A stretch of DNA of 64,000 bases from Cyanobacterium stanieri LEGE 03274 (GTDB taxonomy: Bacteria; Cyanobacteriota; Cyanobacteriia; Cyanobacteriales; Cyanobacteriaceae), in assembly GCF_015207825.1 (NCBI RefSeq), contig NZ_JADEWC010000015.1:19713-83712 (forward strand), read 5' to 3'. Shown here in pieces: positions 38,256-49,013 of the stretch. Numbering within the stretch: position 1 is the first letter of the stretch; every line of letters starts with the position of its first letter. The notes under the pieces are model-generated. The model ran no database searches, was not told the origin of the DNA, and saw nothing but the letters and a program-made list of their open reading frames with translations. A program made the position numbers and the translations under genes.

Positions 38256-38274
38256 GGGTAGGTTTTCCCTACCC
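38256..38274 (+). terminator. GC hairpin after murF
   Basis: GGGTAGG (38256-38262) pairs with CCTACCC (38268-38274) 10 bp after the murF stop. No T-run follows, so termination is uncertain. Confidence 0.5.
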
Positions 38275-38371
38275 CCATTCCCTAGCTCAAACCATCGAAA
38301 AAAGCCATAAAGTATTATAATATTAAGGTGTAAGTCATATAAACGAGCTTTCACAACAACCCCATCAAGCT

Positions 38372-39094
38372 ATGCTAGAATCTCAATCTCCCAACCTCAA
38401 CATCCACAGCAGTTACCCCCAATCCATTAACGCCATCAGGACAGAAAACATCATCAACAATGCCACCGTCCCCATGGTAGTAGAATCCTCTGGCATGGGT
38501 GAAAAAGTATTTGACGTTTACTCCCGTCTTCTTCGGGAAAGGATTATTTTCCTCGGCACAGCCATTGATGACAAACTAGCCGATTCCGTAGTCGCACAAC
38601 TACTATACCTCGAAGCAGAAGATCCTAAAAAAGACATCTACATCTATATCAACTCCCCCGGTGGTTCAGTATATTCAGGCATGGCCATCTACGACACCAT
38701 GCAACAAATAGAACCAGACGTATCCACCATTTGCTATGGTATTGCCGCTAGTATGGGAGCTTTTCTCCTCGCAGGAGGCGCGAAAGGAAAAAGACTCGGT
38801 TTACCCAACTCCCGCATCATGATTCATCAACCCTTAGGAGGTGCGCAAGGACAAGCCAGTGACATCGAAATTCAAGCAAAAGAAATTTTATATATTAAGC
38901 AAAGATTAAACGAAATTATTACCCATCATACAGGACAACCCTTTGAGCGGATTAGTGAAGACACCGAAAGAGATTTTTATATGTCCTCCACTGAAGCAAA
39001 AGAGTATGGCATTATTGACGATATTATTTTACGAGAAGGGGTAAGTCTGCCCTTGAATCGCAAAGATATTGACCTATCCGAAGCCCTCATGTAA
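38372..39094 (+). CDS. clpP: ATP-dependent Clp protease proteolytic subunit
   Basis: The serine peptidase of the Clp complex. It has 240 residues with a catalytic triad S127 (ASMGAF), H152 (MIHQPLGG) and D201 (TERDFYMS). An N-terminal extension of about 35 residues precedes the usual start. Pairing with clpX 138 bp downstream matches the clpP2-clpX arrangement in Synechocystis. Confidence 0.97.
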   Translation: MLESQSPNLNIHSSYPQSINAIRTENIINNATVPMVVESSGMGEKVFDVYSRLLRERIIFLGTAIDDKLADSVVAQLLYLEAEDPKKDIYIYINSPGGSVYSGMAIYDTMQQIEPDVSTICYGIAASMGAFLLAGGAKGKRLGLPNSRIMIHQPLGGAQGQASDIEIQAKEILYIKQRLNEIITHHTGQPFERISEDTERDFYMSSTEAKEYGIIDDIILREGVSLPLNRKDIDLSEALM

Positions 39095-39232
39095 CAAAAA
39101 AACACGGCATAATCATCGCCCACGGTTTGCCATTAAACTATATTACCCGTTTACTCACAACCTATAATTTTTCCTCCCTCGATGTCTTCTTCATAGAAGT
39201 CAATTGTTAAAATAGTAAAAAAAAACAGCCTT

Positions 39233-40576
39233 ATGTCTAAATACGACTCCCATTTGAAATGTTCTTTTTGTGGGAAATCCCAAGAGCAAGTACGCAAACT
39301 AATTGCAGGGCCTGGGGTCTATATTTGTGATGAATGCGTGGAACTATGCAACGAAATATTGGATGAGGAGTTAATGTCCGCTCCCCCACCTAACAAACAA
39401 ATGCTTAAAGGAAAGCCCTCCCCCACCCATGGCAAAGAATCTGGCTCATTAACTCCCCTTTCCCTTGAAGACTTACCCAAACCCAAAGACATCAAAGCCG
39501 AATTAGATGAATATGTTATCGGACAAGATGAAGCCAAAAAAATTCTCTCCGTAGCCGTTTATAACCACTACAAGCGTCTGAGTGTTAGAGAAAATCAAGA
39601 TTTAGTTAGCGACAATGAAGACTCCATCGAGTTACAAAAATCTAATATCTTACTCATTGGACCCACGGGATCTGGTAAAACTTTATTAGCTCAAACCCTA
39701 GCTAAAATATTGGATGTACCCTTTGCGATCGCCGATGCCACCACCCTCACCGAAGCAGGTTACGTAGGGGAAGACGTAGAAAACATACTCCTTAGACTCC
39801 TCCAAGTCGCCGACTTAGACTTAGAACAAGCCCAACGAGGAATCATCTACATCGACGAAATCGATAAAATTGCCCGTAAAAGTGAAAACCCCTCTATCAC
39901 CAGAGACGTATCAGGGGAAGGAGTACAACAAGCCCTCCTAAAAATGCTCGAAGGTACAGTGGCAAACGTTCCCCCCCAAGGAGGAAGAAAACACCCCTAT
40001 CAAGACTGTATAACCATCGATACCAGCAATATTTTATTCATCTGTGGTGGAGCTTTTAGCGGTTTAGATAAAATCATTGAACAAAACCACCAACAAAAAA
40101 TCCTTGGCTTTGAAATTCCCGACGACAATCAAACCAAAGAAGAAAAAATAGCTAACGCTGCCAGACAAATGCAAACCGATGATTTAGTCAAATTTGGCTT
40201 AATTCCAGAATTTGCAGGACGTTTACCCGTCGTTGCTGTCCTAGATTCCCTCAACGAAGAAGCCCTTATGGCTATTCTTACCCAACCCCGCAACGCTTTA
40301 GTTAAACAATATCAAAAACTACTAGGTATGGATGATGTTATTCTCGAATTTGAACCAGAAGCCATCAAAGCTATCTCCCAAGAAGCCCATCGCCGTAAAA
40401 CAGGAGCTAGAGCATTACGAGGTATCGTTGAAGAAATCATGCTCGATGTAATGTATGAAGTACCCTCCCGTAAAGATTTAAGAAAATGTTTAATTACTAA
40501 AGAAATGGTTGAAAAACGGAGTACCGCTGAGTTATTATTACACCCATCATCCCTACCTACTCCCGAATCAGCTTAA
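39233..40576 (+). CDS. clpX: Clp protease ATP-binding subunit ClpX
   Basis: A 447-residue AAA+ unfoldase. The N-terminal zinc-binding domain (CSFCGKSQ ... CDECVELC) handles adaptors. Walker A is GPTGSGKT and Walker [11 protein letters not shown]; the small domain is complete ([11 protein letters not shown]). It unfolds ssrA-tagged and other substrates for ClpP. ftsQ starts 6 bp after the stop, so co-transcription is likely. Confidence 0.98.
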   Translation: MSKYDSHLKCSFCGKSQEQVRKLIAGPGVYICDECVELCNEILDEELMSAPPPNKQMLKGKPSPTHGKESGSLTPLSLEDLPKPKDIKAELDEYVIGQDEAKKILSVAVYNHYKRLSVRENQDLVSDNEDSIELQKSNILLIGPTGSGKTLLAQTLAKILDVPFAIADATTLTEAGYVGEDVENILLRLLQVADLDLEQAQRGIIYIDEIDKIARKSENPSITRDVSGEGVQQALLKMLEGTVANVPPQGGRKHPYQDCITIDTSNILFICGGAFSGLDKIIEQNHQQKILGFEIPDDNQTKEEKIANAARQMQTDDLVKFGLIPEFAGRLPVVAVLDSLNEEALMAILTQPRNALVKQYQKLLGMDDVILEFEPEAIKAISQEAHRRKTGARALRGIVEEIMLDVMYEVPSRKDLRKCLITKEMVEKRSTAELLLHPSSLPTPESA

Positions 40577-40582
40577 AATATT

Positions 40583-41419
40583 ATGGTAGCCACTAGAAAT
40601 CCTGTACCCCCATCCCAAGTAGTCCAACACCGAAAAAAACTATTAAAAGAAAGAGCTGCCCGCAATCGGATTATAGCCTGTCGCTTTTTTGTAACAATCG
40701 GTATCGCTACGGGGGCTTTTTGGTGTCTTACCCATCCTAGCTGGGTACTCACTAGTAGTGAACAAATCAAGATAGATGGTAACGAACTACTCTCAGATGA
40801 TGAGATTCGTAGTCTAATTCCCTTAAAATATCCCTCACCTATTCTAACTCTCTCAGGGCAACAATTAGGAGAAAAGTTAGGGCAACAAACCCCTTTACAT
40901 AATATTACTATCACCAAAAAGATATTACCCCCTAGTTTAACTATCAGGGTAGAAGAAAATCTTCCCGTAGCCATGGCTTATGGACCAAAGCAAAATGAAA
41001 ATGGACAAGTTAACATCAGTCATTTAGGCTTTATTAGCGCTGATGGTATATTTGTGGAAAAGGGAATGTATCAAAATTTAGAACAATATCCCCATAAGAC
41101 TCCTAAACTCAAAGTTCTTGGTAATCCCTCATTATATCTCCCTTACTGGCAGGATTTATATAGTCTGTTAATTTTTTGTGCTGTACCCATCCAAGAAGTT
41201 GACTGGCAAAATCCCAATAACATTATCCTCAGCACAGATTTTGGTAAAGTTCACCTAGGCCCTTATACCTCAAAATTACCTCAACAATTGCAAACCTTGG
41301 CGGAAATTACGACTATCACTCAAAAAATTCGTCGGGAAGATATTGTTTATATCGATTTGATTAATCCTAATCAACCTCTGGTTAAGGAAAAACCTCAACC
41401 AAACAAGGAAAATAATTAA
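40583..41419 (+). CDS. ftsQ: Cell division protein FtsQ/DivIB (POTRA domain)
   Basis: A 278-residue bitopic membrane protein: basic cytosolic N-terminus (HRKKLLKERAARNR), one transmembrane helix (about 32-53) and a periplasmic POTRA domain (IKIDGNELLSDDEIRSLIP, SLTIRVEENLPVAM). It scaffolds the divisome through FtsB/FtsL-like partners. In Synechocystis ftsZ follows ftsQ; here the next gene is on the opposite strand and unrelated. Confidence 0.9.
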   Translation: MVATRNPVPPSQVVQHRKKLLKERAARNRIIACRFFVTIGIATGAFWCLTHPSWVLTSSEQIKIDGNELLSDDEIRSLIPLKYPSPILTLSGQQLGEKLGQQTPLHNITITKKILPPSLTIRVEENLPVAMAYGPKQNENGQVNISHLGFISADGIFVEKGMYQNLEQYPHKTPKLKVLGNPSLYLPYWQDLYSLLIFCAVPIQEVDWQNPNNIILSTDFGKVHLGPYTSKLPQQLQTLAEITTITQKIRREDIVYIDLINPNQPLVKEKPQPNKENN

Positions 41420-41437
41420 ATTTATGGAGATAAGTTT

Positions 41438-42424
41438 CTAATGAACTGAGTTTAAAAGATTAACTACTTTTTGATAGAAAGCTCTATTTACTTGACGATA
41501 TTCCTCTAAGATATGAGGATAAGTAGGACATTTATTGACTAAATCTGACCAGCTCTCCGTAGAACAAAAAAGATAATTACCATATCCAATTTCTAAATTA
41601 ATTTTATTCAAAAAAGTATTTTTAAAAGGTCTAAATTTAAACCCAGATTTTTTCCATCGGTTAACAGGATAGAGATATGGGGAGTGTTTTAAAGTAGCAA
41701 ATTTTGTACTAAAGGGAAAAGCTATCACTTTCTTTCATAATAAAACACCCCAATAAGCACCATGATAGGAACTTGTCAGAATAGTTTTACTAGAGCCTAA
41801 AAAATCTAAAACTTCTTCTACACTTTGAGTATTATGAGTCATACGAGGCAAATGGGGGATATTCAGTTGATACTTACGATGGGAAAACACTACTACATCA
41901 TGTTTTACTTGTCTTTTTTGATCAAAACTGGGGTGCATACAACTTGCACAAGGTAACCAGTGATAATTAAACCCTGTATCTCTAATACCAATTAAATCAA
42001 AATGTTTTAAATAACGTGAGTAATTAAATTTATTTTTATCTATTTCTAAGTTTTCTAATAAATTTTCTTCATTTTTATCACTCGAAGAATATATCTGTTG
42101 CCCCACCCCCCAGATAATTAATTTGCCTTTAAAAAGTGATTTTAATTCTTTCATTTGATTAAAACTACCGAGAAAAGTTTTAAAAAAAAGACCGCCCCCA
42201 CCGACAATTAAATGATATTTAATTTTTCCTGCATTTTGTTTGATTTCATCAAGACTAATAGAACCACTAAAACTAGACTTTAGTGTAGCAAAATTGGGAT
42301 CTATGGATCTAATATCAAGAGTTTCTACAGGATAATTAAATTTAAAATAATTTAGAGGAGAAGATGCCAAATCACCTATATTGTTAGGATCAATGGCATG
42401 GATATTAACAATAATGTTTTCCAT
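41438..42424 (-). pseudogene. Polysaccharide pyruvyltransferase-family gene interrupted by one in-frame TGA
   Basis: The reading frame is open from 42424 to 41438 except for a single TGA at 41737-41735. Before it are 229 residues with the family core (YHLIVGGGGLFF, LIIWGVGQQ, GIRDTGFNYHWLPCASCMHP, ILTSSYHGAYWGVLL). After it 98 codons continue in the same frame (KKVIAFPFSTKF...). Family members usually have Gly after the Leu-Leu, and a GGA-to-TGA change would explain the stop. No frameshift is involved. Such enzymes pyruvylate surface glycans, so loss may alter exopolysaccharide. A sequencing error or read-through cannot be excluded. Confidence 0.85.
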
Positions 42425-42634
42425 AGATTTTAAAAGATTTTAGTCAATCTAAGTATAAAGATAACTGTAGCTCATTTGTATGGGACATTTGATTTCTATT
42501 GTTTCTCAGTTCCCTTGTAAATGTTAAAGTATAATAAACCGTCAAAACAAAGATTAAACTGATATAGTTTAAATCACATTAATCAGCGCCCCCAGGGCCA
42601 ATAGCGAGAATCACAACTGGAGAAAAAATCAACA

Positions 42635-44803
42635 ATGGGAAGAGTCGTTGGTATAGACTTAGGAACAACAAACTCAGTAGTAGCTGTCATGGAAGGTGGT
42701 AAGCCGTTAGTAATTCCTAATTCTGAGGGTAGTCGCACCACTCCTTCCGTCGTCGGATTCAATAAAGATGGAGAATTAGTTGTGGGGCAAATGGCCCGGC
42801 GCCAAGCGGTATTAAACCCTCAAAATACTTACTATGGCATCAAGCGATTTATGGGACGCAAATATGGGGAATTAACCGAACAATCAAAACGAGTACCCTA
42901 CACCATTCGCCGTGATGAGGTTGATAATATCAAAATCCGTTGCCCTCGCATCAGAAAAGAATTTGCCCCCGAAGAAATTTCGGCGATGATTTTGCGTAAA
43001 CTGGCCGAGGAAGCGGAAAGATATTTAGGAGAAGAAGTTACGGGCGCTGTTATTACTGTACCTGCTTATTTTAATGATGCCCAACGTCAAGCCACCAAAG
43101 ATGCTGGGAGGATTGCAGGATTAGATGTATTAAGAATTGTTAATGAACCTACGGCCGCTTCCCTTGCCTACGGTTTGGAGAAAAAACGCAGTGAAAAAGT
43201 TTTGGTGTTTGATTTGGGGGGTGGTACTTTTGATGTATCCATTCTCGAAGTGGGAGAGGGAGTCTTAGAGGTGCGCTCTACTAGCGGTGATACTCAATTG
43301 GGGGGAAATGATTTTGATAATAAAATTGTTAACTATTTGGCTGAGCAATTTTTAGAACAAGAAGGGGTTGATTTAAGGCGCGATCGCACCTCCCTGCAAA
43401 GATTAACCGAAGCCGCTGAAAAAGCCAAAATCGAACTATCAGGGGTGAGTAATACCGAGATAAATTTACCCTTTATCACCGCCACTGAAGATGGCCCCAA
43501 ACACATCGAAACCACCCTCAGCCGAGCCAAATTTGAAGAAATTTGCGGAGAGTTAGTCTCTAGGCTACGACGCCCCATCCAACGCGCCTTAAAAGATGCA
43601 GGATTAAGCCCCATTCAAATCGATGAAGTGGTATTAGTGGGAGGCTCAACCCGTATTCCCATGGTGCAAGAATTAGTACGTAGTTTTATCGACATCGAAC
43701 CCAACCAAAATGTTAACCCTGATGAGGTTGTGGCCGTTGGGGCAGCCGTTCAAGCGGGAATTTTGGGAGGAGAGGTCAAAGATATTTTGCTCCTTGATGT
43801 GACCCCCTTATCTATCGGTGTGGAAACCATTGGCGGAGTAACTAAAAAATTATTACCCCGTAATACCACTATTCCCGTGAGACGCTCGGATGTTTTTTCT
43901 ACCTCCGAAAACAATCAAACCTCCGTAGAAATTCACGTCGTGCAAGGGGAAAGGGAAATGGCAGAGGATAACAAATCCCTTGGACGTTTCAAATTAACGG
44001 GAATCCCTCCTGCGCCCCGGGGAGTGCCTCAAATACAAGTTGCCTTCGATATTGATGCCAATGGTATCTTGCAAGTAATGGCTAGGGATAAAACCACAGG
44101 CAGAGAGCAAAGCGTGGTAATTCAAGGAGCTTCAACCCTTTCTCAGCTCGAAGTTACCCGCATGATGCAAGAAGCCGAAGAATATGCCCGAGAGGATAGA
44201 GAAAGAAGGGAAAGAGTGGAGAAACGTAATCGAGCTAAGGCTTTAACCGATCAAGCCCAAAGAAGATTGCGAGAAGTTACCCTCGATTTTGGTAGTCAAT
44301 TTACTAACCCCTATCGTCGAGATATTGAGTCTTTATGTCGAGAAATTCTTGATAGTTTGGAACAAAATGACGATCGCAAATTAGACCGTAATCAAGCTGA
44401 CCTACAAGATGTATTATACGAGTTGAACCGAGAGGTAAGACTACAATATGATGATGAGGAAGAAGGCTTCTTCGAGTCTATCAAGAAAACCTTTATCGGC
44501 GATGATGAGGATGAGTTATATAATCCTCGAGATTCAAGAAATATTTATCGTCAAACGGATTCTACTCTTTACGGTGGTAGAATGTCCTCTGGTTATGACC
44601 GTGGTTATGGTGGTAACAGTGTTAATGATTATGATTATGGTGCAGGGCTTTCCTCTCCTCCTAGTCGTCGCCCTCCTTCACGCCCCGCGCCTCCTCCTAG
44701 CCGTAGGGGTTATGATGATTATCCCGAAGATGTCAATTATCGCTCTCCCCGTAAACGTGATATTCCCTACGAGAATGATTGGGATGATGATGAGTGGTTT
44801 TAA
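42635..44803 (+). CDS. dnaK: Hsp70 chaperone DnaK with extended disordered C-terminus
   Basis: A 722-residue chaperone, longer than E. coli DnaK (638). ATPase motifs are [28 protein letters not shown] and [13 protein letters not shown]; the substrate domain is complete. The tail (about 610-722) is unusual: acidic ([23 protein letters not shown]), then Tyr/Gly/Arg-rich with [17 protein letters not shown] and an acidic DDDEWF end. It lacks the EEVD-like end of typical DnaK. It resembles the DnaK1/DnaK3 paralogues of cyanobacteria more than DnaK2, which is a tentative assignment. No dnaJ or grpE is adjacent. Confidence 0.95.
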   Translation: MGRVVGIDLGTTNSVVAVMEGGKPLVIPNSEGSRTTPSVVGFNKDGELVVGQMARRQAVLNPQNTYYGIKRFMGRKYGELTEQSKRVPYTIRRDEVDNIKIRCPRIRKEFAPEEISAMILRKLAEEAERYLGEEVTGAVITVPAYFNDAQRQATKDAGRIAGLDVLRIVNEPTAASLAYGLEKKRSEKVLVFDLGGGTFDVSILEVGEGVLEVRSTSGDTQLGGNDFDNKIVNYLAEQFLEQEGVDLRRDRTSLQRLTEAAEKAKIELSGVSNTEINLPFITATEDGPKHIETTLSRAKFEEICGELVSRLRRPIQRALKDAGLSPIQIDEVVLVGGSTRIPMVQELVRSFIDIEPNQNVNPDEVVAVGAAVQAGILGGEVKDILLLDVTPLSIGVETIGGVTKKLLPRNTTIPVRRSDVFSTSENNQTSVEIHVVQGEREMAEDNKSLGRFKLTGIPPAPRGVPQIQVAFDIDANGILQVMARDKTTGREQSVVIQGASTLSQLEVTRMMQEAEEYAREDRERRERVEKRNRAKALTDQAQRRLREVTLDFGSQFTNPYRRDIESLCREILDSLEQNDDRKLDRNQADLQDVLYELNREVRLQYDDEEEGFFESIKKTFIGDDEDELYNPRDSRNIYRQTDSTLYGGRMSSGYDRGYGGNSVNDYDYGAGLSSPPSRRPPSRPAPPPSRRGYDDYPEDVNYRSPRKRDIPYENDWDDDEWF

Positions 44804-44934
44804 TATCATTTTCCACATATCAAATATTTTGTGAACTTTGTTGGTGGAGTTGCCGTCTATAGGGGCGTAGTGCTAATTAATTGTGCTATTTTTATCCAAT
44901 TTTTGAAATCATAAAACTATTTTCTGTGGAAACC

Positions 44935-45549
44935 ATGAACAACATTAAGTCATTATTCTCCAAATTATCCGTAAGTGCGATCGCCCTTATTTTTGCCACT
45001 AATTTCACCCTACCATCAAACGCCTTAAACACTGAGGTGGAATCAGAGTCTAAAACCAATAATTTGGCTCAAATGAATGAAGAAGGGCAAATGATGATGG
45101 AGGAGTCACCCTCAGAAGAAACCATGGAAATGGGATTTAAAGTGATGACAGCAATGTTATCGGGGAATAATATTTATCCCCAACCCGTTACAAGCAACGC
45201 AGGGGGCGTAGCAGTGGCAATTTTAAGCGAAAACAATACCCTAATGGTGTACGGTAGCTTTAATGGTTTAAGTAGCCCTTTACGAGACTATGAAAGCGAT
45301 CCCTTAAATCCTCCTAATCCTGATGTAACTTCTGCAGTACACTTACATTTGGGTACTCCTGAAGAAAATGGAACTTTTGTGGATGCTTTATCTGTCACTA
45401 CCTCAGAAAATGGTTTAAGCGGCCTTTTCACTGGTACTTATCAATTATCCGATGAGCAAGTAATGGCTTTAGGGGAAGGTAATTTATATATTGATATTCA
45501 CACAACTATGAATCGTGGTGGTGAATTAAGGGGAATTATCCAAGAATAA
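44935..45549 (+). CDS. Secreted CHRD-domain protein
   Basis: 204 residues from ATG 44935; the frame extends upstream to a TTG at 44881, without a signal-like start. A classical signal peptide (KLSVSAIALIFATNFTLPSNA) is followed by a Met/Glu-rich linker (MNEEGQMMMEES) and a CHRD domain (VAVAILSENNTLMVYGSFNGL ... LYIDIHTTMNRGGELRG). CHRD proteins are exported beta-rich proteins of unclear function in bacteria. Confidence 0.87.
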   Translation: MNNIKSLFSKLSVSAIALIFATNFTLPSNALNTEVESESKTNNLAQMNEEGQMMMEESPSEETMEMGFKVMTAMLSGNNIYPQPVTSNAGGVAVAILSENNTLMVYGSFNGLSSPLRDYESDPLNPPNPDVTSAVHLHLGTPEENGTFVDALSVTTSENGLSGLFTGTYQLSDEQVMALGEGNLYIDIHTTMNRGGELRGIIQE

Positions 45550-45600
45550 TTTTATAGCAATTAAATATTAGGTGTTGTGTATTTTGTGTTAGGTATTATC

Positions 45601-45618
45601 CCCGAATTAGGTTGATTA
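45601..45618 (+). repeat. Fragment related to the dispersed repeat
   Basis: CCCGAATTAGGTTGATTA matches CCCGAATTGAGGTTGATTA at the 3' end of copy 2 (22491-22560) with one indel. Confidence 0.4.
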
Positions 45619-45825
45619 AATCATTTCATCACTATAAATATCAACTTGAGTTGGGAATAAAATTTATATCTTAAAAGGTGTCGGATATTAGGTGTTAGGT
45701 TAAAGAATTTACCATGATAAACCGCTAAAAACTATTACCCATTCCCCATTCTCTACCCTAACTGAAAATATATCTATCAAACATCAGATATAATAGTAAG
45801 ATTGCAGACAAAATAAAACTTGTTT

Positions 45826-46290
45826 ATGGTAGAAAAAAAACCAATTAAAGTTATAAGTGATAATCGTCAGGCGAGATACCTATATGAGATTTTAGATACT
45901 TATGAAGCAGGAATTCAGCTAGGCGGCACAGAAGTAAAATCCGTTAGGGCTGGAAAAGTGAATCTGAGGGATGGATATTGTTTAATTCGTAATGGGGAAG
46001 CATGGTTGATGAATGTTCACATCGCCCCCCATCAAACCGCAGGGCAGTATTTTAACCATGAACCTAAGCGCGATCGCAAATTATTGTTACACAAAAAAGA
46101 AATCAATAAATTAATCGGTTTATTAGAACAAAAAGGATTAACTCTTATTCCGCTGAAAATGTACATCAAAGGAGATTGGATTAAAGTAAATCTTGGTTTA
46201 GGTAAGGGTAAGAAACTCCATGATAAACGGGAAACCATCAAACGCCGTGATGATGAGCGACAAATGGCAAGGATGATGAAACGATATTAA
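45826..46290 (+). CDS. smpB: SsrA-binding protein SmpB
   Basis: A 154-residue OB-fold protein that delivers tmRNA to stalled ribosomes. It has [22 protein letters not shown], the [10 protein letters not shown] block and the basic C-terminal tail ([29 protein letters not shown] region). I use ATG 45826 rather than the TTG two codons upstream. No ssrA gene was seen nearby. Confidence 0.97.
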   Translation: MVEKKPIKVISDNRQARYLYEILDTYEAGIQLGGTEVKSVRAGKVNLRDGYCLIRNGEAWLMNVHIAPHQTAGQYFNHEPKRDRKLLLHKKEINKLIGLLEQKGLTLIPLKMYIKGDWIKVNLGLGKGKKLHDKRETIKRRDDERQMARMMKRY

Positions 46291-46312
46291 AAATTGACCA
46301 TGGAGGACAAAA

Positions 46313-46340
46313 ATTGACAATTGACAATGGACAATTGACA
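46313..46340. repeat. Heptamer tandem repeat (ATTGACA)
   Basis: Units ATTGACA, ATTGACA, ATGGACA, ATTGACA between smpB and gatA. This is the reverse-complement-related form of the ATTGTCC/ATTGTCA family. Confidence 0.75.
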
Positions 46341-46455
46341 ATGAATGATTATACTTAAAGCGTTACTTTGAGTCATAGATAATGAGTTAATTTCTTAATC
46401 GAAAAGACTAACTATTCATTATTAATTATCAATTATTAATTATCAATTACTATTC

Positions 46456-47904
46456 ATGGCTTCCATTTCCCAGTTACACAAACAGCTTATCAATAAAGAA
46501 CGTTCAGCGGTAGAAATTACCCAAGAATATCTTAATACCATCGAGAAACTAGAACCCCAAATAAAAAGCTATCTTCATATCACCAAGGATTTAGCCCTAA
46601 ACAGCGCTCAAAAAGTTGATGAAAAAATCGCTAGGGGAGAAGAAATAGGCACCCTAGAAGGCATTCCCATCGCCGTGAAGGATAATATGTCCACCAAGGG
46701 CATTCCCACCACTTGCGGTTCAAAAATCCTCGAAGGGTTTACCCCTAGCTATGAATCCACCGTCACCCAGAAACTCCATGACCAAGGGGCAGTAATTTTA
46801 GGTAAAACTAACTTAGATGAGTTTGCCATGGGAAGCTCTACGGAAAATTCAGGTTATCAAGTAACCGCTAACCCTTGGGATACCACCCGAGTGCCGGGGG
46901 GGTCTTCTGGAGGCTCTGCGGCCGCCGTGGCTGCCGATGAATGTGTGGTTTCCTTGGGATCTGATACTGGGGGTTCAATCCGTCAACCTGCCTCTTTATG
47001 TGGGGTTGTGGGCTTAAAACCTACCTATGGTTTAGTGTCTCGTTTTGGGTTGGTGGCTTATGCTTCTTCATTGGATCAAATTGGGCCTTTTGCTCACACT
47101 GTAGAGGATGCAGGTATTTTGTTAAGGGCGATCGCCGGTTACGACTCCAAAGACTCCACTAGCTTAAAAGTAGAAATCCCTGACTATAGCAAATCCTTTA
47201 CCACTGACTTAAAAGGCTTGAAAGTGGGCATCATCCGAGAAACCTTTGGGGAAGGATTAGATAACGTCGTCGCCGAAGCCGTTAACCAAGGCATCAAAGA
47301 ATTAGAAAAACTAGGTGCGCAGGTAAAAGAAATTTCTTGTCCCCGTTTCCGCTATGGTTTACCCGTTTACTACATCATCGCCCCTAGTGAAGCCTCCGCC
47401 AACCTCGCCCGTTATGATGCGGTTAAATATGGCATCAGAAGCAAAGCTGATAACCTTATGGATATGTACACCCAAACTAGGGCGCAAGGATTTGGCAAAG
47501 AAGTAAAACGTCGTATCATGTTAGGTACCTATGCCCTTTCTGCCGGTTATTACGACGCTTATTATCTCAAGGCGCAAAAAGTGAGAACTTTAATCAAACA
47601 AGACTTTGACAATGCTTTTGCTGATGTGGACGTGTTAATTTCCCCCACCTCTCCCACCACTGCTTTTAAGGCCGGAGAAAAAACTGATGATCCTCTTACT
47701 ATGTATTTATCAGATTTAATGACTATCCCTGTTAACCTCGCAGGTTTACCCGGTATGAGTATTCCTTGCGGTTTTGATGGTCAAAATTTACCCATCGGAA
47801 TGCAGTTAATCGGTAACGTGTTACGGGAAGATGTTTTATTTAAAGTCGGTTACGCCTTCCAACAAGCCACCGACTGGCACACCAAATCCCCAAATTTGGG
47901 TTAA
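46456..47904 (+). CDS. gatA: Asp-tRNA(Asn)/Glu-tRNA(Gln) amidotransferase subunit A
   Basis: The amidase subunit that releases ammonia from glutamine for tRNA-dependent amidation. It has 482 residues and the Ser-cisSer-Lys triad: K in IAVKDNMS, and the Gly/Ser loop [13 protein letters not shown] and [16 protein letters not shown]. gatB and gatC are elsewhere, as usual in cyanobacteria. Together with gltX it fits indirect Gln-tRNA synthesis. Confidence 0.97.
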   Translation: MASISQLHKQLINKERSAVEITQEYLNTIEKLEPQIKSYLHITKDLALNSAQKVDEKIARGEEIGTLEGIPIAVKDNMSTKGIPTTCGSKILEGFTPSYESTVTQKLHDQGAVILGKTNLDEFAMGSSTENSGYQVTANPWDTTRVPGGSSGGSAAAVAADECVVSLGSDTGGSIRQPASLCGVVGLKPTYGLVSRFGLVAYASSLDQIGPFAHTVEDAGILLRAIAGYDSKDSTSLKVEIPDYSKSFTTDLKGLKVGIIRETFGEGLDNVVAEAVNQGIKELEKLGAQVKEISCPRFRYGLPVYYIIAPSEASANLARYDAVKYGIRSKADNLMDMYTQTRAQGFGKEVKRRIMLGTYALSAGYYDAYYLKAQKVRTLIKQDFDNAFADVDVLISPTSPTTAFKAGEKTDDPLTMYLSDLMTIPVNLAGLPGMSIPCGFDGQNLPIGMQLIGNVLREDVLFKVGYAFQQATDWHTKSPNLG

Positions 47905-47985
47905 TTTTCCCCTAAATTCCCACCCCTCTGTCTTCGACATCTCCCCTTTTATGGGGAGAAAGGGAAACTATTTGAATGGAAATTA

Positions 47986-48018
47986 ATTGTCCATTGTCCA
48001 TTGTCCATTGTCAATTGT
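47986..48018. repeat. Heptamer tandem repeat (ATTGTCC, 4.7 units)
   Basis: Three exact ATTGTCC units, then ATTGTCA and a partial ATTGT. It lies in the gatA-cpcS gap and is the cleanest array of this family in the window. Confidence 0.8.
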
Positions 48019-48088
48019 TAAGTTGACCCTTAAACGCTAATTAGGTTATGGTAAAAATAAAAATATTCAGATAAAAAATAGATATAAA

Positions 48089-48679
48089 ATGGATGGATTA
48101 ACCTTTTTTCAAAATAGCGCTGGTAAGTGGCGATCGCAACGTACAACCCACCATCTACCCTTCCGCCGTGCCGAAAGTGGAGGCTCAGAAATCAGAGTAG
48201 AAACCCTCGATAAAAATAATCCCAAAATCAAAGAAATCTGCGAAATGCACCAATTTGATCCCGAAAAATCCGTGGGAGGCTCTTATGTCACTTGGGATGG
48301 TGCCATGGCATGGGATAAAGAAGACGAAAGCCACAAAGGAGAAACCGTCTTCGCCCTCATTCCCGAAGCTGATAACCCCCGCCAAGGGAAATTACTCAGG
48401 GAAAGAGGTTACGCCGAAATCGTACCTGTTGCGGGAGAATATTACCTTGATGATGAAGATGCCTTGGTTTTAACCACCGAATACGAAACCATGACAATCC
48501 ATGAGCGTTTTTGGTTTGTGAGCGATGATGTTAGATTACGCACTAGCACCGTACAAAGATTTGGAGGTTTTAACACCGCTACTTTTTGTATTGAAGTAAG
48601 GGAAAAATCTGAAGATGAAAAAACCACCCAACCCAATCTTGATTCCTTATTAGACTCCCCCGCCATAACAGGTTGGTAA
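48089..48679 (+). CDS. cpcS: Phycobiliprotein chromophore lyase, CpcS/CpeS family
   Basis: A 196-residue lipocalin-like lyase that attaches phycocyanobilin to Cys82/84-type sites of phycobiliproteins. Family features are FFQNSAGKWRSQRTTHHL, the GGSEIRVE strand, and MTIHERFWFVSDDVRLRTSTVQRF. The CpeS, CpcS-I and CpcU subtypes are difficult to separate by eye; length and motifs favour CpcS-I. cpcT follows after a 334-bp gap. Confidence 0.88.
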   Translation: MDGLTFFQNSAGKWRSQRTTHHLPFRRAESGGSEIRVETLDKNNPKIKEICEMHQFDPEKSVGGSYVTWDGAMAWDKEDESHKGETVFALIPEADNPRQGKLLRERGYAEIVPVAGEYYLDDEDALVLTTEYETMTIHERFWFVSDDVRLRTSTVQRFGGFNTATFCIEVREKSEDEKTTQPNLDSLLDSPAITGW

Positions 48680-49013
48680 GACTAAACAAAAAGAGTTTTA
48701 TTCCCCCCGCAAATTCGGCAGAAGTGATTCAAAGTAGGAATGCAACAACGCTTAAATCTTTACCAGTATTAAAATACGGCTTTTTAGCAATTTCAGGATT
48801 AAGAAGTAGTTAAAAATGTTTGGGTTATCCATTGATAACCATAAACCATTAAAAACTATTTCTCATTGCCTATTCCCTGCCCTAACCAACAAATTTTAGA
48901 ATAAATCAAACCTGCACAAATTCGGGGAGCTAGGGGGGGTAAAATCTTTACAACTCCCTACAAAAATTATATAAAAAAAGACTGTTTCTATTATTAATAA
49001 AATATTTTAAAAA
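48680..49013. other. Intergenic region between cpcS and cpcT
   Basis: About 334 bp. No gene, no clear repeat and no hairpin terminator could be assigned; the cpcT promoter must lie here. Confidence 0.55.

Noticed and set aside
41726..41728. Independent 96-residue gene starting at GTG 41728
   Set aside because: It is in frame with the pyruvyltransferase and continues its C-terminus across a single TGA, so it is treated as part of a broken gene.
44881..44934. Upstream extension of the CHRD gene
   Set aside because: It begins with TTG and lacks signal-peptide features; the ATG at 44935 leads straight into a good signal peptide.
47986..48018. CRISPR array
   Set aside because: Unit length is 7 bp with no spacers; this is a simple heptamer repeat.
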